19,495 bases of DNA from Dehalococcoidia bacterium (GTDB lineage Bacteria > Chloroflexota > Dehalococcoidia > UBA3495), in contig JASMCQ010000111.1 in the NCBI GenBank assembly GCA_030753265.1, forward strand, positions 1 to 19,495. The letters run 5' to 3'. The translations under genes and the position numbers were made by a program. Below, in pieces: positions 1 to 6,741 of this stretch; the first letter of the stretch is position 1, and the number at the start of each line of letters is the position of its first letter. The notes beneath the pieces are model-generated. The model was given only the letters and a program-made list of their open reading frames with translations. It was not told where the DNA came from and ran no database searches.

Positions 1-141
1 CAAGCCCTGTGAGCAGCCGGCCGAAGTCAGCGAACGGGAATTGACGTTGGAAGTCTGCGGACTGAATGAGACTGTTTCCCCGAGAAAGTCGCTGCCAATA
101 AAGTCGCTGCCAATGAGGAAGAGGTTCGTGTGCGACCGGAG
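1..141. other. Left-edge stretch of unclear coding status
   Basis: This short stretch at the window edge has no start codon with a ribosome binding site. One plus-strand frame (from base 2) and one minus-strand frame are open to the edge. The plus frame runs on into the tRNA gene before stopping, which argues against a real gene end. The minus frame begins just beyond the tRNA 3' end. Neither translation is recognisable, so I assign no gene. Confidence 0.3.
85..114. repeat. Perfect 15-bp tandem duplication
   Basis: Two identical copies of AAAGTCGCTGCCAAT lie head to tail (85-99 and 100-114). The length is a multiple of three, so it would add five residues in any frame that is coding. It looks like a simple slippage duplication. 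Confidence 0.9.
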
Positions 142-216
142 TGGCTCCCCAGCTAGGATTCGAACCTAGGACCTAGCGGTTAACAGCCGCCCGCTCTACC
201 GCTGAGCTACTGGGGA
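142..216 (-). tRNA. tRNA-Asn (anticodon GTT), CCA encoded
   Basis: Read on the minus strand, the sequence folds as a full cloverleaf. The 7-bp acceptor stem pairs TCCCCAG (from 216) with CTGGGGA. The D-arm has stem GCTC/GAGC. The anticodon stem is GCGGC/GCCGC-like with loop CTGTTAA, giving anticodon GTT for asparagine. The T-arm contains TTCGAAT. Discriminator G is followed by a genomically encoded CCA (142-144). The body without CCA is 72 nt. A strong promoter lies about 100 bp upstream on the same strand. Confidence 0.96.
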
Positions 217-249
217 ACGATCGACGCGGTTGATCCGCCTGTGACTGAT

Positions 250-275
250 CCGCCCTACCGCGGAGCTACTGGGGA
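250..275 (-). pseudogene. Degenerate copy of the 5' third of tRNA-Asn
   Basis: Starting at 275 on the minus strand, 24 of 26 bases match the tRNA-Asn gene from its first base through the acceptor 5' strand and the whole D-arm; similarity then stops. The two differences keep the D-stem pairable, one pair becoming G-U. The anticodon, T-arm and acceptor 3' strand are absent, so this cannot make a tRNA. It lies between the promoter and the intact tRNA, so it should be transcribed as part of the leader. A 9-bp direct repeat, TGATCCGCC (231-239 and 246-254), borders it. Confidence 0.85.
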
Positions 276-313
276 AGTAGTCCCGTTGAGGGCAAACGCC
301 CGCGACGAATGAA

Positions 314-342
314 ATTGTAGCATCTGCTACCTAAACTCTCAA
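314..342 (-). promoter_or_regulatory. Sigma70-type promoter for tRNA-Asn
   Basis: On the minus strand, TTGAGA (-35, 337-342) and TACAAT (-10, 314-319) are separated by exactly 17 bases. Transcription would start near 307 and run through the tRNA fragment into the tRNA-Asn gene. A 5-bp hairpin, GTAGC/GCTAC (317-330), overlaps the -10 region. Confidence 0.7.
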
Positions 343-717
343 GCGCCGCGGCGGCCCGGCAAACCCGACTCGAGAATCCACCTGAACGCGGGGTTCGTAT
401 ACCTTGGCACAGAAAACGGGGCTGCTTTCAAGCCACCGCTTTGACGCAGTCCCCATTCCCACCCTCGGGCGCTTTCCTCCAAGCCGCCCAGCAAATCAGG
501 GGAGCATCAAGCTCCCCTGATTTGTGGGCGGCGCGGTCCGCCGGTCCGGGATGCCCCTTTTAGCTATCCTTGTGGGACACCGCTCCGTCGTGTTTCGGCC
601 GCTTCGCCTTAGTTCGAACGATCCTCGTAGCCGTAGTATCGAACGCCCGCCAGAGGAACGGAATAGAACCAGACCGCCGCCTTTCGGCACCTGCCCGGCT
701 GGGGCGGCGCTTCTTCT
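343..717. other. Non-coding stretch between tRNA promoter and hsp20 end
   Basis: No plausible gene is seen. The open frames here lack ribosome binding sites, have low-complexity arginine- and proline-rich translations, and overlap one another on both strands. The only structured item is the long hairpin at 484-531. This stretch holds the 3' flank of hsp20 on the minus strand. Confidence 0.6.
484..531. terminator. Long hairpin, possible terminator or 3'-end stabiliser
   Basis: A perfect 13-bp stem (493-505 with 511-523) has a 5-nt loop, ATCAA. It is extended by a second perfect 7-bp stem (484-490 with 525-531) across a small asymmetric bulge. It lies downstream of hsp20 on the minus strand. 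Neither side has a T-run, so it is not a textbook intrinsic terminator; it could be a processing or stability element, or a small repeat. Confidence 0.55.
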
Positions 718-1401
718 TCAAGGAAGCTCGCGAACTCTCCCGGCGCCGCGGAAGCTCGTCCCTGGGTGAAAATCTCCGATTCCCGTGGCTGGTCCAAAAC
801 CTTCGATGTTCCCATGATTCTGCTTGCTCTCCTCACTGGCCGGCGCCGGTGATTGGGTCGATTCATGGACCGGGGACGCTCCGCCGGGCGAGCGCCCCCG
901 GTCCGGGTTGCTTACCGGCCGGACTGGCCTATCCGCGGCCTCGCCCGCGGAGGTACTCCCGGCGGTCACCTTCAGGTGCTTGGCCTTCTTGGACTCCGCC
1001 TTGGGCAGGGTGACGGTCAGTATCCCGTTCTCGTAATGCGTCCTGGCCTTGTCGGTGTCCACCGTGTCGGGCAGGCGCAGCGAGCGATGAAAGGCCCCGG
1101 TGCGGCGTTCCCGAATCAGGTATCCACCCTCTTTTCTCTCCTTCTCCGCCTTGGACTCCGCGGACTCGCCACGAATGGCTAGCACGCTGTCTTCGATGGA
1201 GACATCGATGTCCTCCAGCTTGACGCCGGGCAGGGAGGCCCGAACCAGAATCTCCTCGGCCTCTTCGACCACGTCAACGGGTATGACCCATCCCTTCCTC
1301 TCGGTGCTGGGGGCGGCCAGGGCGGGTCCACGCCATCGCCGGTCCATCGCCTCGCGCATCCTGCGCAGTTCGTATACGGGGTCCCAATGCTGCAATACCA
1401 T
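718..1401 (-). CDS. Small heat-shock protein, Hsp20/alpha-crystallin family, long C-tail
   Basis: This is an ATP-independent holdase that binds unfolding proteins in the cytoplasm. The N-terminus (MVLQHWDPVYELRRMREAMD) is typical of bacterial Hsp20. The alpha-crystallin domain spans about residues 39-133 and ends in the signature YENGILTVTLP. An I-x-I/V-like anchor, HLKV, follows near 142-145. Most bacterial relatives end about here, near 150 residues; this one continues for some 80 residues that are rich in S, G, P, A and R and look disordered. The start is fixed by GGAGG (1411-1415) nine bases upstream. It is divergent from the dnaJ-hspR-clpC operon and shares its control region, so heat-shock control by HspR is likely. 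The tail could be a real extension or read-through after loss of an ancestral stop. Family assignment is firm. Confidence 0.95.
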   Translation of the reverse strand: MVLQHWDPVYELRRMREAMDRRWRGPALAAPSTERKGWVIPVDVVEEAEEILVRASLPGVKLEDIDVSIEDSVLAIRGESAESKAEKERKEGGYLIRERRTGAFHRSLRLPDTVDTDKARTHYENGILTVTLPKAESKKAKHLKVTAGSTSAGEAADRPVRPVSNPDRGRSPGGASPVHESTQSPAPASEESKQNHGNIEGFGPATGIGDFHPGTSFRGAGRVRELP

Positions 1402-1480
1402 TTCCTTGTACCTCCACGGTCGTATCCTGGCTACCGGCTGTTGAAGCGCCCGTTATCTGCTTCCAAGCCTGTCAAAATCT

Positions 1481-1509
1481 ATTGTAGTAAGTTGAGTGCT
1501 ACTTATCAA
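1481..1509 (-). promoter_or_regulatory. Promoter of hsp20
   Basis: On the minus strand, TTGATA (-35, 1504-1509) and TACAAT (-10, 1481-1486) are separated by 17 bases, reading towards hsp20. The -35 and most of the spacer are covered by the inverted repeat at 1491-1510, so a repressor bound there would block RNA polymerase. Confidence 0.7.
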
Positions 1510-1510
1510 G
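1491..1510. promoter_or_regulatory. HAIR-like inverted repeat, candidate HspR operator
   Basis: The arms GTTGA (1491-1495) and TCAAG (1506-1510) resemble the outer arms of the HspR operator consensus HAIR (CTTGAGT-N7-ACTCAAG), and the left arm continues as GAGT. The gap between arms is 10 bases instead of the 11 in the actinobacterial consensus, and the left arm starts with G, not C. The site sits over the hsp20 promoter and about 50 bp upstream of the dnaJ -35, next to a gene for HspR. The assignment is inference from motif and context. Confidence 0.5.
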
Positions 1511-1560
1511 TATACTTTTATAACCTGTTATATAAAGCTGCAAAACTTATAAACTTTTAA

Positions 1561-1589
1561 TTGACAGTGGCCATTAAGATAAATATAAT
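1561..1589 (+). promoter_or_regulatory. Consensus sigma70 promoter of dnaJ-hspR-clpC
   Basis: A perfect TTGACA (1561-1566) and a perfect TATAAT (1584-1589) are separated by 17 bases. The start point would be near 1596, leaving a short leader with AAGGAG (1604-1609). A consensus promoter this strong fits negative control by a repressor. AT-rich palindromes upstream (AAGTATACTT at 1508-1517; TATAAC/GTTATA at 1519-1532) are other possible protein sites. Confidence 0.85.
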
Positions 1590-1618
1590 GGACGGTAGAA
1601 ATTAAGGAGCCAACGCCT

Positions 1619-2506
1619 ATGGCAAATTATTACGATTCGTTGGGAGTCCCGAGGGCCGCGTCCCAGAAGGATATCCGGCAGGCTTACCGTAAGTTGGCAC
1701 GGGAGTTCCACCCTGACGTGAACCAGGGCAACAAGGCATCGGAGGAGGAGTTCAAGACAATAAACGAGGCCTACAGCGTCCTGTCTGACCCGGAGAAGCG
1801 CCGTAAATACGATAGGTATGGCAATGACTGGATGCACTCGGACCGGATCGAAGAGGCTCAAGCCCAAGCCCGCCGGGGAGGGTCGTACCGCTGGTCTACC
1901 CACGGCGGCGATGACCCCTTCGGCGCCTTCGGCGAGGAGCAGAGCAGCGTTTTCGACCGGCTGTTCTCGAATATAGGAAGGGAGCGGCGCCGGCCCGCGC
2001 CGGCCGAATATCCCACCACGGTAACGCTGAATGAAGCCTTCGAAGGCACCACCAGAGTGCTGCAGCAACCCGGGGGCCGCAGGCTGGAGGTGAAAATCCC
2101 GCCCGGCGTGGACAACGGGTCGAAAGTCCGCGTCTCGGCCGGCTCGGGCCAGCGGGATGACATATTCCTGGTCATTTCGGTACACCCTCAACCGCGTTTT
2201 CAGCGACAGGGGCGGGACCTTTACACGGAGGTCGAAGTGCCCGTCGAAGACGCCATCCTGGGAGGGGAAACGACCGTCGAGACATTACGGGGCAAGGTTG
2301 CCCTCACCATACCGCCGGAGACCCAGAACGGGCAGCGTTTCCGGCTTGCCGGCCAGGGCATGCCGGCGCTGAATGATCCCAAGCTCCGGGGTGACCTGTA
2401 CGCAACCACTAATGTAAGACTACCCACCGGCCTTACGCCGGAGCAACTGGAGCTGTTCCGGCGCCTGCGGGAATCACGGTCCGGCGACGTCCGTGATGGA
2501 GGATAG
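1619..2506 (+). CDS. DnaJ/CbpA-type co-chaperone without zinc finger
   Basis: This is an Hsp40 that stimulates DnaK ATPase and delivers unfolded clients. The J-domain covers about residues 4-67, with HPD at 31-33 and the helix IV end EKRRKYDRYG. A short Gly/Phe-containing linker (about 85-110) follows, then two beta-barrel C-terminal domains (about 110-180 and 190-270), including the conserved IPPGVDNGSKVRV and GRDLYTEVEVPVEDAILGG segments. The CXXCXGXG zinc-finger repeats of full DnaJ are absent, so this is a class B/CbpA form. The 295-residue length fits CbpA. AAGGAG nine bases upstream supports the start. It is first in an operon with hspR (2-nt gap) and clpC. No dnaK or grpE is in the window. 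Confidence 0.93.
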   Translation: MANYYDSLGVPRAASQKDIRQAYRKLAREFHPDVNQGNKASEEEFKTINEAYSVLSDPEKRRKYDRYGNDWMHSDRIEEAQAQARRGGSYRWSTHGGDDPFGAFGEEQSSVFDRLFSNIGRERRRPAPAEYPTTVTLNEAFEGTTRVLQQPGGRRLEVKIPPGVDNGSKVRVSAGSGQRDDIFLVISVHPQPRFQRQGRDLYTEVEVPVEDAILGGETTVETLRGKVALTIPPETQNGQRFRLAGQGMPALNDPKLRGDLYATTNVRLPTGLTPEQLELFRRLRESRSGDVRDGG

Positions 2507-2508
2507 AC

Positions 2509-2874
2509 ATGGCTTCTCAAGGTCAATTTCGAGAGGAACCCTGCTTCGTTATCAGCGTAGCCGCCCGCATCGTCGGGGTTCACGCCCAAACCTTGCGCTA
2601 CTACGAGCGGGTGGGCCTGATCTGGCCCTCCCGTACCGTGGGCCGGCAGCGCCTGTACTCGATGGCTGATATCGAACGGGTGCAAAGGGTCAAGGCACTC
2701 ACCGATGAGATGGGGGTCAACCTGGCCGGAGCCGAGGTGGCGCTGAAGCTGATGAACCGGATCGAGCACCTGGAAAAGCAGGTCCAAGGACTGACCGAGG
2801 AGCTTTACCGCCTGCGAGCCCAACAGAGTGCTTCCACCAACCGGCCCCGGAGCGATTCACAACCGAGGAGATGA
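2509..2874 (+). CDS. hspR: HspR-like MerR-family heat-shock repressor
   Basis: This DNA-binding repressor belongs to the MerR superfamily. The N-terminal winged helix contains the family's conserved run: FVISVAARIVGVHAQTLRYY, then ERVGLIWPSRT, RQRLYSMADIERV and GVNLAGAEV. The GVNLAG segment and the start FVISVAA are characteristic of HspR rather than metal-sensing MerR proteins. A short coiled coil (about 82-105, EHLEKQVQGLTEELYRLRAQ) would dimerise it; there is no effector domain. GGAGG (2498-2502) sits inside the end of dnaJ, so translation is probably coupled. In actinobacteria HspR uses DnaK as co-repressor at HAIR sites, and a HAIR-like site lies in the divergent control region. I infer that it controls its own operon and hsp20. 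Confidence 0.9.
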   Translation: MASQGQFREEPCFVISVAARIVGVHAQTLRYYERVGLIWPSRTVGRQRLYSMADIERVQRVKALTDEMGVNLAGAEVALKLMNRIEHLEKQVQGLTEELYRLRAQQSASTNRPRSDSQPRR

Positions 2875-2878
2875 TTCG

Positions 2879-5326
2879 ATGGTCTTGCGGCCAGAGCAGT
2901 TTACCGAACAGGCTCAGGAAGTGCTGCACAGCTCGCAGGAGTTGGTGCGGCGCTACAGCCATAACCAGTGGGATGTCGAGCACGTATTGCTGGCCCTGCT
3001 GGAGTTGGAGGGCGGCATCCCTGGTGAGATTCTCGCCGAGTTGGGGGTTCCGGCCGACAGCGTGAAAACACGCTTGCACCAGGCCCTCGAAGCCGCCCCC
3101 AAGGTGGTTCATGACAACAACCAGATCTACGCCACACCCCGTGCCGCCCGGCTCCTGGATAACGCCAAGGAGGAATCAGGGCGGCTCCGGGACGAGTACA
3201 TCGGCGCCGACCACCTGTTTATCGCGGCCACCATGGATTCTCAAGGGGACTCGGCCCAGGTGCTGAAGGAGTTTGGCATCGACCAGGAAAAGGTCTACCG
3301 GGCCTTGATGAGGGTCCGCGGAGCCCACCGGGTGGACGACCCAAGGGCCGAGAGCCGGTACCGGGCCCTGGAGAAATACACCGTGGACCTGACGAAGCTG
3401 GCCAGAGAAGGCAAGCTGGACCCGGTTGTGGGAAGGGACGACGAAATTCGCCAGGTGATGCAAACCCTGACCCGCCGGAAGAAGAATAACCCGGTCATCA
3501 TCGGAGAGGCCGGGGTTGGCAAAACCGCTGTCGTCGAAGGGCTCGCCTCCCGTATCGTGGCTGGAGACGTGGCCGATTCCCTCAAGGGGCGCCGGGTGCT
3601 GGCCCTGGACTTGGGGGCCATGGTAGCGGGTTCCAAGTTCCGGGGGGAGTTCGAGGAGCGGCTCAAGTCCGTGATGGACGAGATCAAGCAGGCCCAGCGG
3701 GAGGTCATCCTGTTCCTCGATGAAATCCATACCATGGTGGGCGCCGGCGCCGCCGAGGGCGGCATCGACGCCAGCAACTTGCTCAAGCCTGCCCTGGCCC
3801 GGGGAGAGTTGCAGTGCGTCGGAGCCACCACCTCCACCGAGTACCGCAAGTACATCGAGAAGGATACCGCCCTGGAGCGGCGGTTCCAGCCCATCTACCT
3901 GGAAGAGCCGTCGGTGGAGGAGACGGTGGAGATTCTCAAGGTCCTGCGCCCTCGCTACGAGGCTCACCACAAGGTCACCATCAGCGATTCGGCCCTGGTG
4001 GCCGCGGCTCGCCTCAGCGACCGGTACGTCACCGGCCGCCAGTTGCCGGACAAGGCCGTGGATTTCATCGACGAGGCCGCCAGCAAGCTGCGTATCGATG
4101 CCGAAAGCCTGCCCTCCCACATCAAGGTCATGGAAGAGCGGATCCGGGGGCTGGTGGACCAGGAGGAGGCCGCGGCTCAGCGTTCCGAGTACGAGCAGGC
4201 GGCGGAACTCCGGACCGATCGGCTGCGGTTGGAGGAGGAGTACGAGCCCGAGAAACAGCGATTGCTGGCCGAGCGCCGCGTGGACATGCTGGTCGACGAG
4301 GCGGACATCGCTGAGCTGGTCTCCAAATGGACCGGCATTCCCTCCGGGCGTTTGCTGGAAGGGGAGCCGGAACGCCTGGTCCACATGGAAGACGGCCTGC
4401 ACCAGCGGGTTATCGGGCAAGACGAAGCGGTGACCGCCGTCTCCGAGGCCCTACGCCGCTCCCGCTCCGGCTTGAGCGACCCTCGCCGGCCCATTGGGAG
4501 CTTCATGTTCCTGGGGCCCACCGGAGTGGGCAAAACCGAGCTGGCCAAGGCCCTGGCGGAGTTCCTCTTCGACGACGAGCGTAACATGGTGCGGGTGGAC
4601 ATGTCCGAGTACATGGAGAGGCACACCGTCTCCCGCCTCATCGGGGCGCCTCCGGGGTACGTCGGCTACGAGGAGGCGGGGCAGCTCACCGAGGCGGTGC
4701 GCCGGCGTCCCTACCGGGTGCTCCTGTTCGACGAGATTGAGAAAGCCCATCCGGACGTGTTCAACGTCTTGCTGCAAATCCTGGATGACGGCCGCCTCAC
4801 CGACGGCCAGGGACGCACCGTTGACTTCCGAAATACAGTGGTGATAATGACCAGTAACCTGGGCACTGAAGGTCTGCGGCGGCAGCCGTTCGGCTTTCGC
4901 ACCGACGGCCGGAACGGTGACGTGGACGAGAAGAATCTGCGGGGCTCGGTTAACGATGCCCTGAAGCGGGCCTTCCGGCCCGAGTTCCTGAACCGGATCG
5001 ACGAGACCATTATCTTCCACCCGCTGACCCAGGAACAGATCGTCCGAGTGGTGGACCTGATGGTCGAGGATGTCCAGAAACGGCTGGAGGACCGGGGCAT
5101 CACCTTTGAGCTGACCCCAGAGGCCGGCCGGTGGCTCGCCGAAGAGGGGTTCGACCCGGTGTTCGGCGCGCGGCCCCTGCGGCGGGCCATCCAGCGACAC
5201 CTGGAGAACCCGCTGTCCAAGGGCATTCTCGCCAACGAATACCACGCTGGAGACCACGTGGTGGTGGATGCCGGCGACGCGGGCCTGGTCTTGACCAAGG
5301 CGGCACCAATTTCCCAGCCGGCCTGA
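2879..5326 (+). CDS. clpC: ClpC-type AAA+ unfoldase, HspR operon
   Basis: This double-ring ATPase unfolds proteins, probably for ClpP. It has a Clp N-domain with two repeats (about 1-145). AAA1 has Walker A GEAGVGKT (209-216) and Walker B ILFLDE (277-282). AAA2 has Walker A GPTGVGKT (546-553) and Walker B LLFDE (615-619), and there is a ClpB_C domain at the end. The middle region (about 418-470) is short and UVR-like (EYEQAAELR), as in ClpC; ClpB has a much longer coiled-coil M-domain. After MTSNLG, a loop with FGF (671-673) sits where ClpC proteins carry the ClpP-docking [LIV]-G-[FL] motif. The 815-residue length fits ClpC. The ATG at 2879 is chosen because GAGGAG lies eight bases upstream; a start at 2828 would lie inside hspR. 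Automatic annotation may call it ClpB. Confidence 0.9.
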   Translation: MVLRPEQFTEQAQEVLHSSQELVRRYSHNQWDVEHVLLALLELEGGIPGEILAELGVPADSVKTRLHQALEAAPKVVHDNNQIYATPRAARLLDNAKEESGRLRDEYIGADHLFIAATMDSQGDSAQVLKEFGIDQEKVYRALMRVRGAHRVDDPRAESRYRALEKYTVDLTKLAREGKLDPVVGRDDEIRQVMQTLTRRKKNNPVIIGEAGVGKTAVVEGLASRIVAGDVADSLKGRRVLALDLGAMVAGSKFRGEFEERLKSVMDEIKQAQREVILFLDEIHTMVGAGAAEGGIDASNLLKPALARGELQCVGATTSTEYRKYIEKDTALERRFQPIYLEEPSVEETVEILKVLRPRYEAHHKVTISDSALVAAARLSDRYVTGRQLPDKAVDFIDEAASKLRIDAESLPSHIKVMEERIRGLVDQEEAAAQRSEYEQAAELRTDRLRLEEEYEPEKQRLLAERRVDMLVDEADIAELVSKWTGIPSGRLLEGEPERLVHMEDGLHQRVIGQDEAVTAVSEALRRSRSGLSDPRRPIGSFMFLGPTGVGKTELAKALAEFLFDDERNMVRVDMSEYMERHTVSRLIGAPPGYVGYEEAGQLTEAVRRRPYRVLLFDEIEKAHPDVFNVLLQILDDGRLTDGQGRTVDFRNTVVIMTSNLGTEGLRRQPFGFRTDGRNGDVDEKNLRGSVNDALKRAFRPEFLNRIDETIIFHPLTQEQIVRVVDLMVEDVQKRLEDRGITFELTPEAGRWLAEEGFDPVFGARPLRRAIQRHLENPLSKGILANEYHAGDHVVVDAGDAGLVLTKAAPISQPA

Positions 5327-5347
5327 AATTCACCGGCCTGAAGTTCA
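5318..5347. repeat. 15-bp tandem duplication across the clpC stop
   Basis: CCGGCCTGAAATTCA (5318-5332) is followed directly by a copy with one change (5333-5347). The clpC stop codon TGA lies in the first copy. The duplicated piece does not change the protein as annotated. Confidence 0.8.
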
Positions 5348-5428
5348 GACGAGGCGGCACGACCAATCCACCCCGGCGTCGACGGCTCAGGTCTGCGGCA
5401 GGTCTCGCACGAGAAGTAACCTGGAATA

Positions 5429-5518
5429 GGTCACCCCGAGTGACGCGAGGGGTCCGGGCCGCGATGGAGGATCCCGCACCAGATTTCTCGTCGCTTCGCT
5501 CCTCGGAATAACAGGGGG
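5429..5518. repeat. Dispersed intergenic repeat, copy A
   Basis: The element starts with GTCACCCCGAGTGACGCGAG and ends in CGCTCCTCGGAATAACA. The ends are imperfect inverted repeats of each other (…CCCCGAG… against CTCGG…). It resembles small non-coding repeats I associate with intergenic regions of Chloroflexota-like genomes; that association comes from memory and was not searched. Copy B, 70 bp further on, shares the same end pattern. Confidence 0.55.
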
Positions 5519-5588
5519 CGTTCACTCCTCGGGATCATTCATGCTGGTTGCCACCAGCACCACGGCCGACGAAAATAGACGCCGTCGC

Positions 5589-5693
5589 GCCATCCCGAGT
5601 CCTTCGCGGGAAGGACTCGGGATCTGGGGAGGCGGAGGAGAATCTCTGCCCAGATGCCTCGCCGCTACGGCTGGCTCGGCATGACATTTTCGT
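5589..5693. repeat. Dispersed intergenic repeat, copy B, with hairpin
   Basis: The element begins CATCCCGAGTCC and ends GGCTCGGCATGACA, the same plan as copy A (CCCGAGT at one end, CTCGG-AT-ACA at the other). Its left part is a perfect 13-bp hairpin, ATCCCGAGTCCTT (5592-5604) with its complement at 5611-5623, loop CGCGGG. It may act as a transcript end for clpC, but there is no T-run. No coding potential is seen. Confidence 0.55.
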
Positions 5694-5974
5694 ACCAATG
5701 ACGGTATAGAGTCAAAGCCCAGCCGGCAGCGGCGGCGCGTTAGGGGCAGTCTGAAAAAGTAGCCCGTTCCCTTGATAGCGGTCTGGGGACAGGAGGATAT
5801 CGTTATCCTAGTTTCACACGCCGGCCCGGTCCGGTGTGACCTGACTCGCAGCGTGGTCCGCATTCATCCCGAGTGCGGGCATTGGCCCCACACGGTAAAA
5901 TTTGGCGAGTTCGACGACCTGCCGTCCCGGGCGTTGCTTTGCGCCCTGATTGCTGCCCCCGGGTCACCGGGCCG

Positions 5975-6580
5975 ATGAGGATCATCGGCCCAGTCTCCAC
6001 CCTGGCAAGCCGGCCTGATTGGCGGAACCCCCAGACTCTGCTGCGTCTCGGGGTATTCCTGGCCGTTGTTGCCATCGGGGTAGCGTCCTTTTTCCTGCAC
6101 AGCTATATCACCCTGGAACAATATGGGTACCTTGGAGTGGGGCTGATCGTCCTGCTGGCCAGCGGCGGATTGCTCATGCCTCCCGGTATTATCGCCGTAT
6201 GTGCCGCCAGCTCCCCCGACGTTCTACCCGGCATTACCCTGACCCCCTACTGGGTTGCCCTGATCGCCGGGACCGCCGGCACCCTGGGCGAAGTAACCGG
6301 CTACTTGCTGGGGTACAGCGGCCGAGGATTTGTCACCAGGACTCGCTTGTACCTGAAGATCGAAGGCTGGATGCGGCATCGTGGCTGGCTCATTCTTCTT
6401 CTGGTGTCACTGGTCCCCAACCCGATCTTCGATGTGGTGGGGATAGCCGCCGGCGCCCTCAAGTATCCCGTGTGGCGCTTCCTGGCCATCGTATGGGTAG
6501 GCAAATTAGGAAGGTTTTCCATTATTGCCTACGCCTGCGCCTATAGCGTAGAATGGCTACCTGGCCTGTTTGGGGCCTAG
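5975..6580 (+). CDS. VTT-domain (DedA/SNARE-associated-like) membrane protein
   Basis: This is a polytopic inner-membrane protein. Hydrophobic segments lie near residues 21-41, 50-80, 85-118, 136-163 and 165-190. The VTT pattern is visible: a re-entrant hydrophobic stretch with LLMPPG (67-72), then GTLGEVTGYLLGYSGRG (102-118), then LVPNPIFDVVGIAAGALKYP (146-165) and the final helix with VGKLGR. DedA and VTT proteins are linked to phospholipid (for example undecaprenyl-phosphate) translocation; the substrate here is unknown. The ATG at 5975 is preferred over 5873 because the extra N-terminal residues look non-coding and the membrane domain begins soon after. No clear ribosome binding site precedes either start, so the start is uncertain. 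Confidence 0.8.
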   Translation: MRIIGPVSTLASRPDWRNPQTLLRLGVFLAVVAIGVASFFLHSYITLEQYGYLGVGLIVLLASGGLLMPPGIIAVCAASSPDVLPGITLTPYWVALIAGTAGTLGEVTGYLLGYSGRGFVTRTRLYLKIEGWMRHRGWLILLLVSLVPNPIFDVVGIAAGALKYPVWRFLAIVWVGKLGRFSIIAYACAYSVEWLPGLFGA

Positions 6581-6582
6581 GA

Positions 6583-6718
6583 GCCATCAGATACCAGCCA
6601 TCAGATACCAGCCGTCAGCTTTCAGCGGTCAGCTTTCAGCACCCCCCACCCTCTCTCCAAGAAAGAGGTGGAGCGTCCAAGGGCAGGTTAGCTGACAGCC
6701 GAAAGCTGATAGCTGAGT
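6583..6718. repeat. Composite repeat with inverted arms
   Basis: Two perfect 14-bp copies of GCCATCAGATACCA (6583-6596, 6597-6610) are followed by two copies of GTCAGCTTTCAGC (6614-6626, 6628-6640). A core follows with a hairpin (CCACCCTCTCTCC/GAAAGAGGTGG-like, about 6646-6670). The end, 6691-6717, is the approximate reverse complement of the second repeat (GCTGACAGCCGAAAGCTGAT). The whole could fold as one large stem. No transposase is present; it is MITE- or REP-like. An open frame runs through it from 6553, but I regard that as chance. Confidence 0.7.
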
Positions 6719-6741
6719 GCAAACACCCGAGAGGCCTTGCC

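Larger units (their letters stand above)
5327..5974. other. 650-bp non-coding stretch between clpC and the VTT gene
   Basis: No convincing gene is found. It holds two dispersed repeat elements (entered separately) and a small hairpin, AGGATA/TATCCT, with loop TCGT at 5794-5809. A 68-codon open frame (5772-5978) overlaps the next start as ATGA, but it has no ribosome binding site and no recognisable sequence. Nothing resembles a strong T-tract terminator for clpC. Confidence 0.6.

Noticed and set aside
337..343. HAIR half-site CTTGAGA at the tRNA promoter
   Set aside because: There is only one arm and it is explained as the -35 box of the tRNA promoter.
570..1013. Plus-strand open frame of 147 codons
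   Set aside because: It runs across the non-coding flank and antisense to hsp20, has a low-complexity Arg/Pro/Ser translation and no start signal.
1476..1502. CIRCE element (HrcA operator) near hsp20
   Set aside because: Bases 1494-1502 match one CIRCE half (8 of 9), but the other half nine bases upstream is absent. The HspR-type explanation fits the neighbouring gene better.
2828..2878. Upstream start for clpC giving 17 extra residues
   Set aside because: It lies within hspR and has no ribosome binding site; GAGGAG is correctly placed before ATG 2879 and the resulting N-terminus matches Clp N-domains.
3176..4420. Long minus-strand open frame (414 codons) opposite clpC
   Set aside because: It is fully inside clpC, has no ribosome binding site or recognisable domain, and its His/Leu/Gly-rich translation is what the complement of GC-rich coding DNA gives.
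5772..5978. 68-codon open frame overlapping the VTT start as ATGA
   Set aside because: It has no ribosome binding site, no recognisable sequence and sits in a repeat-rich non-coding stretch.
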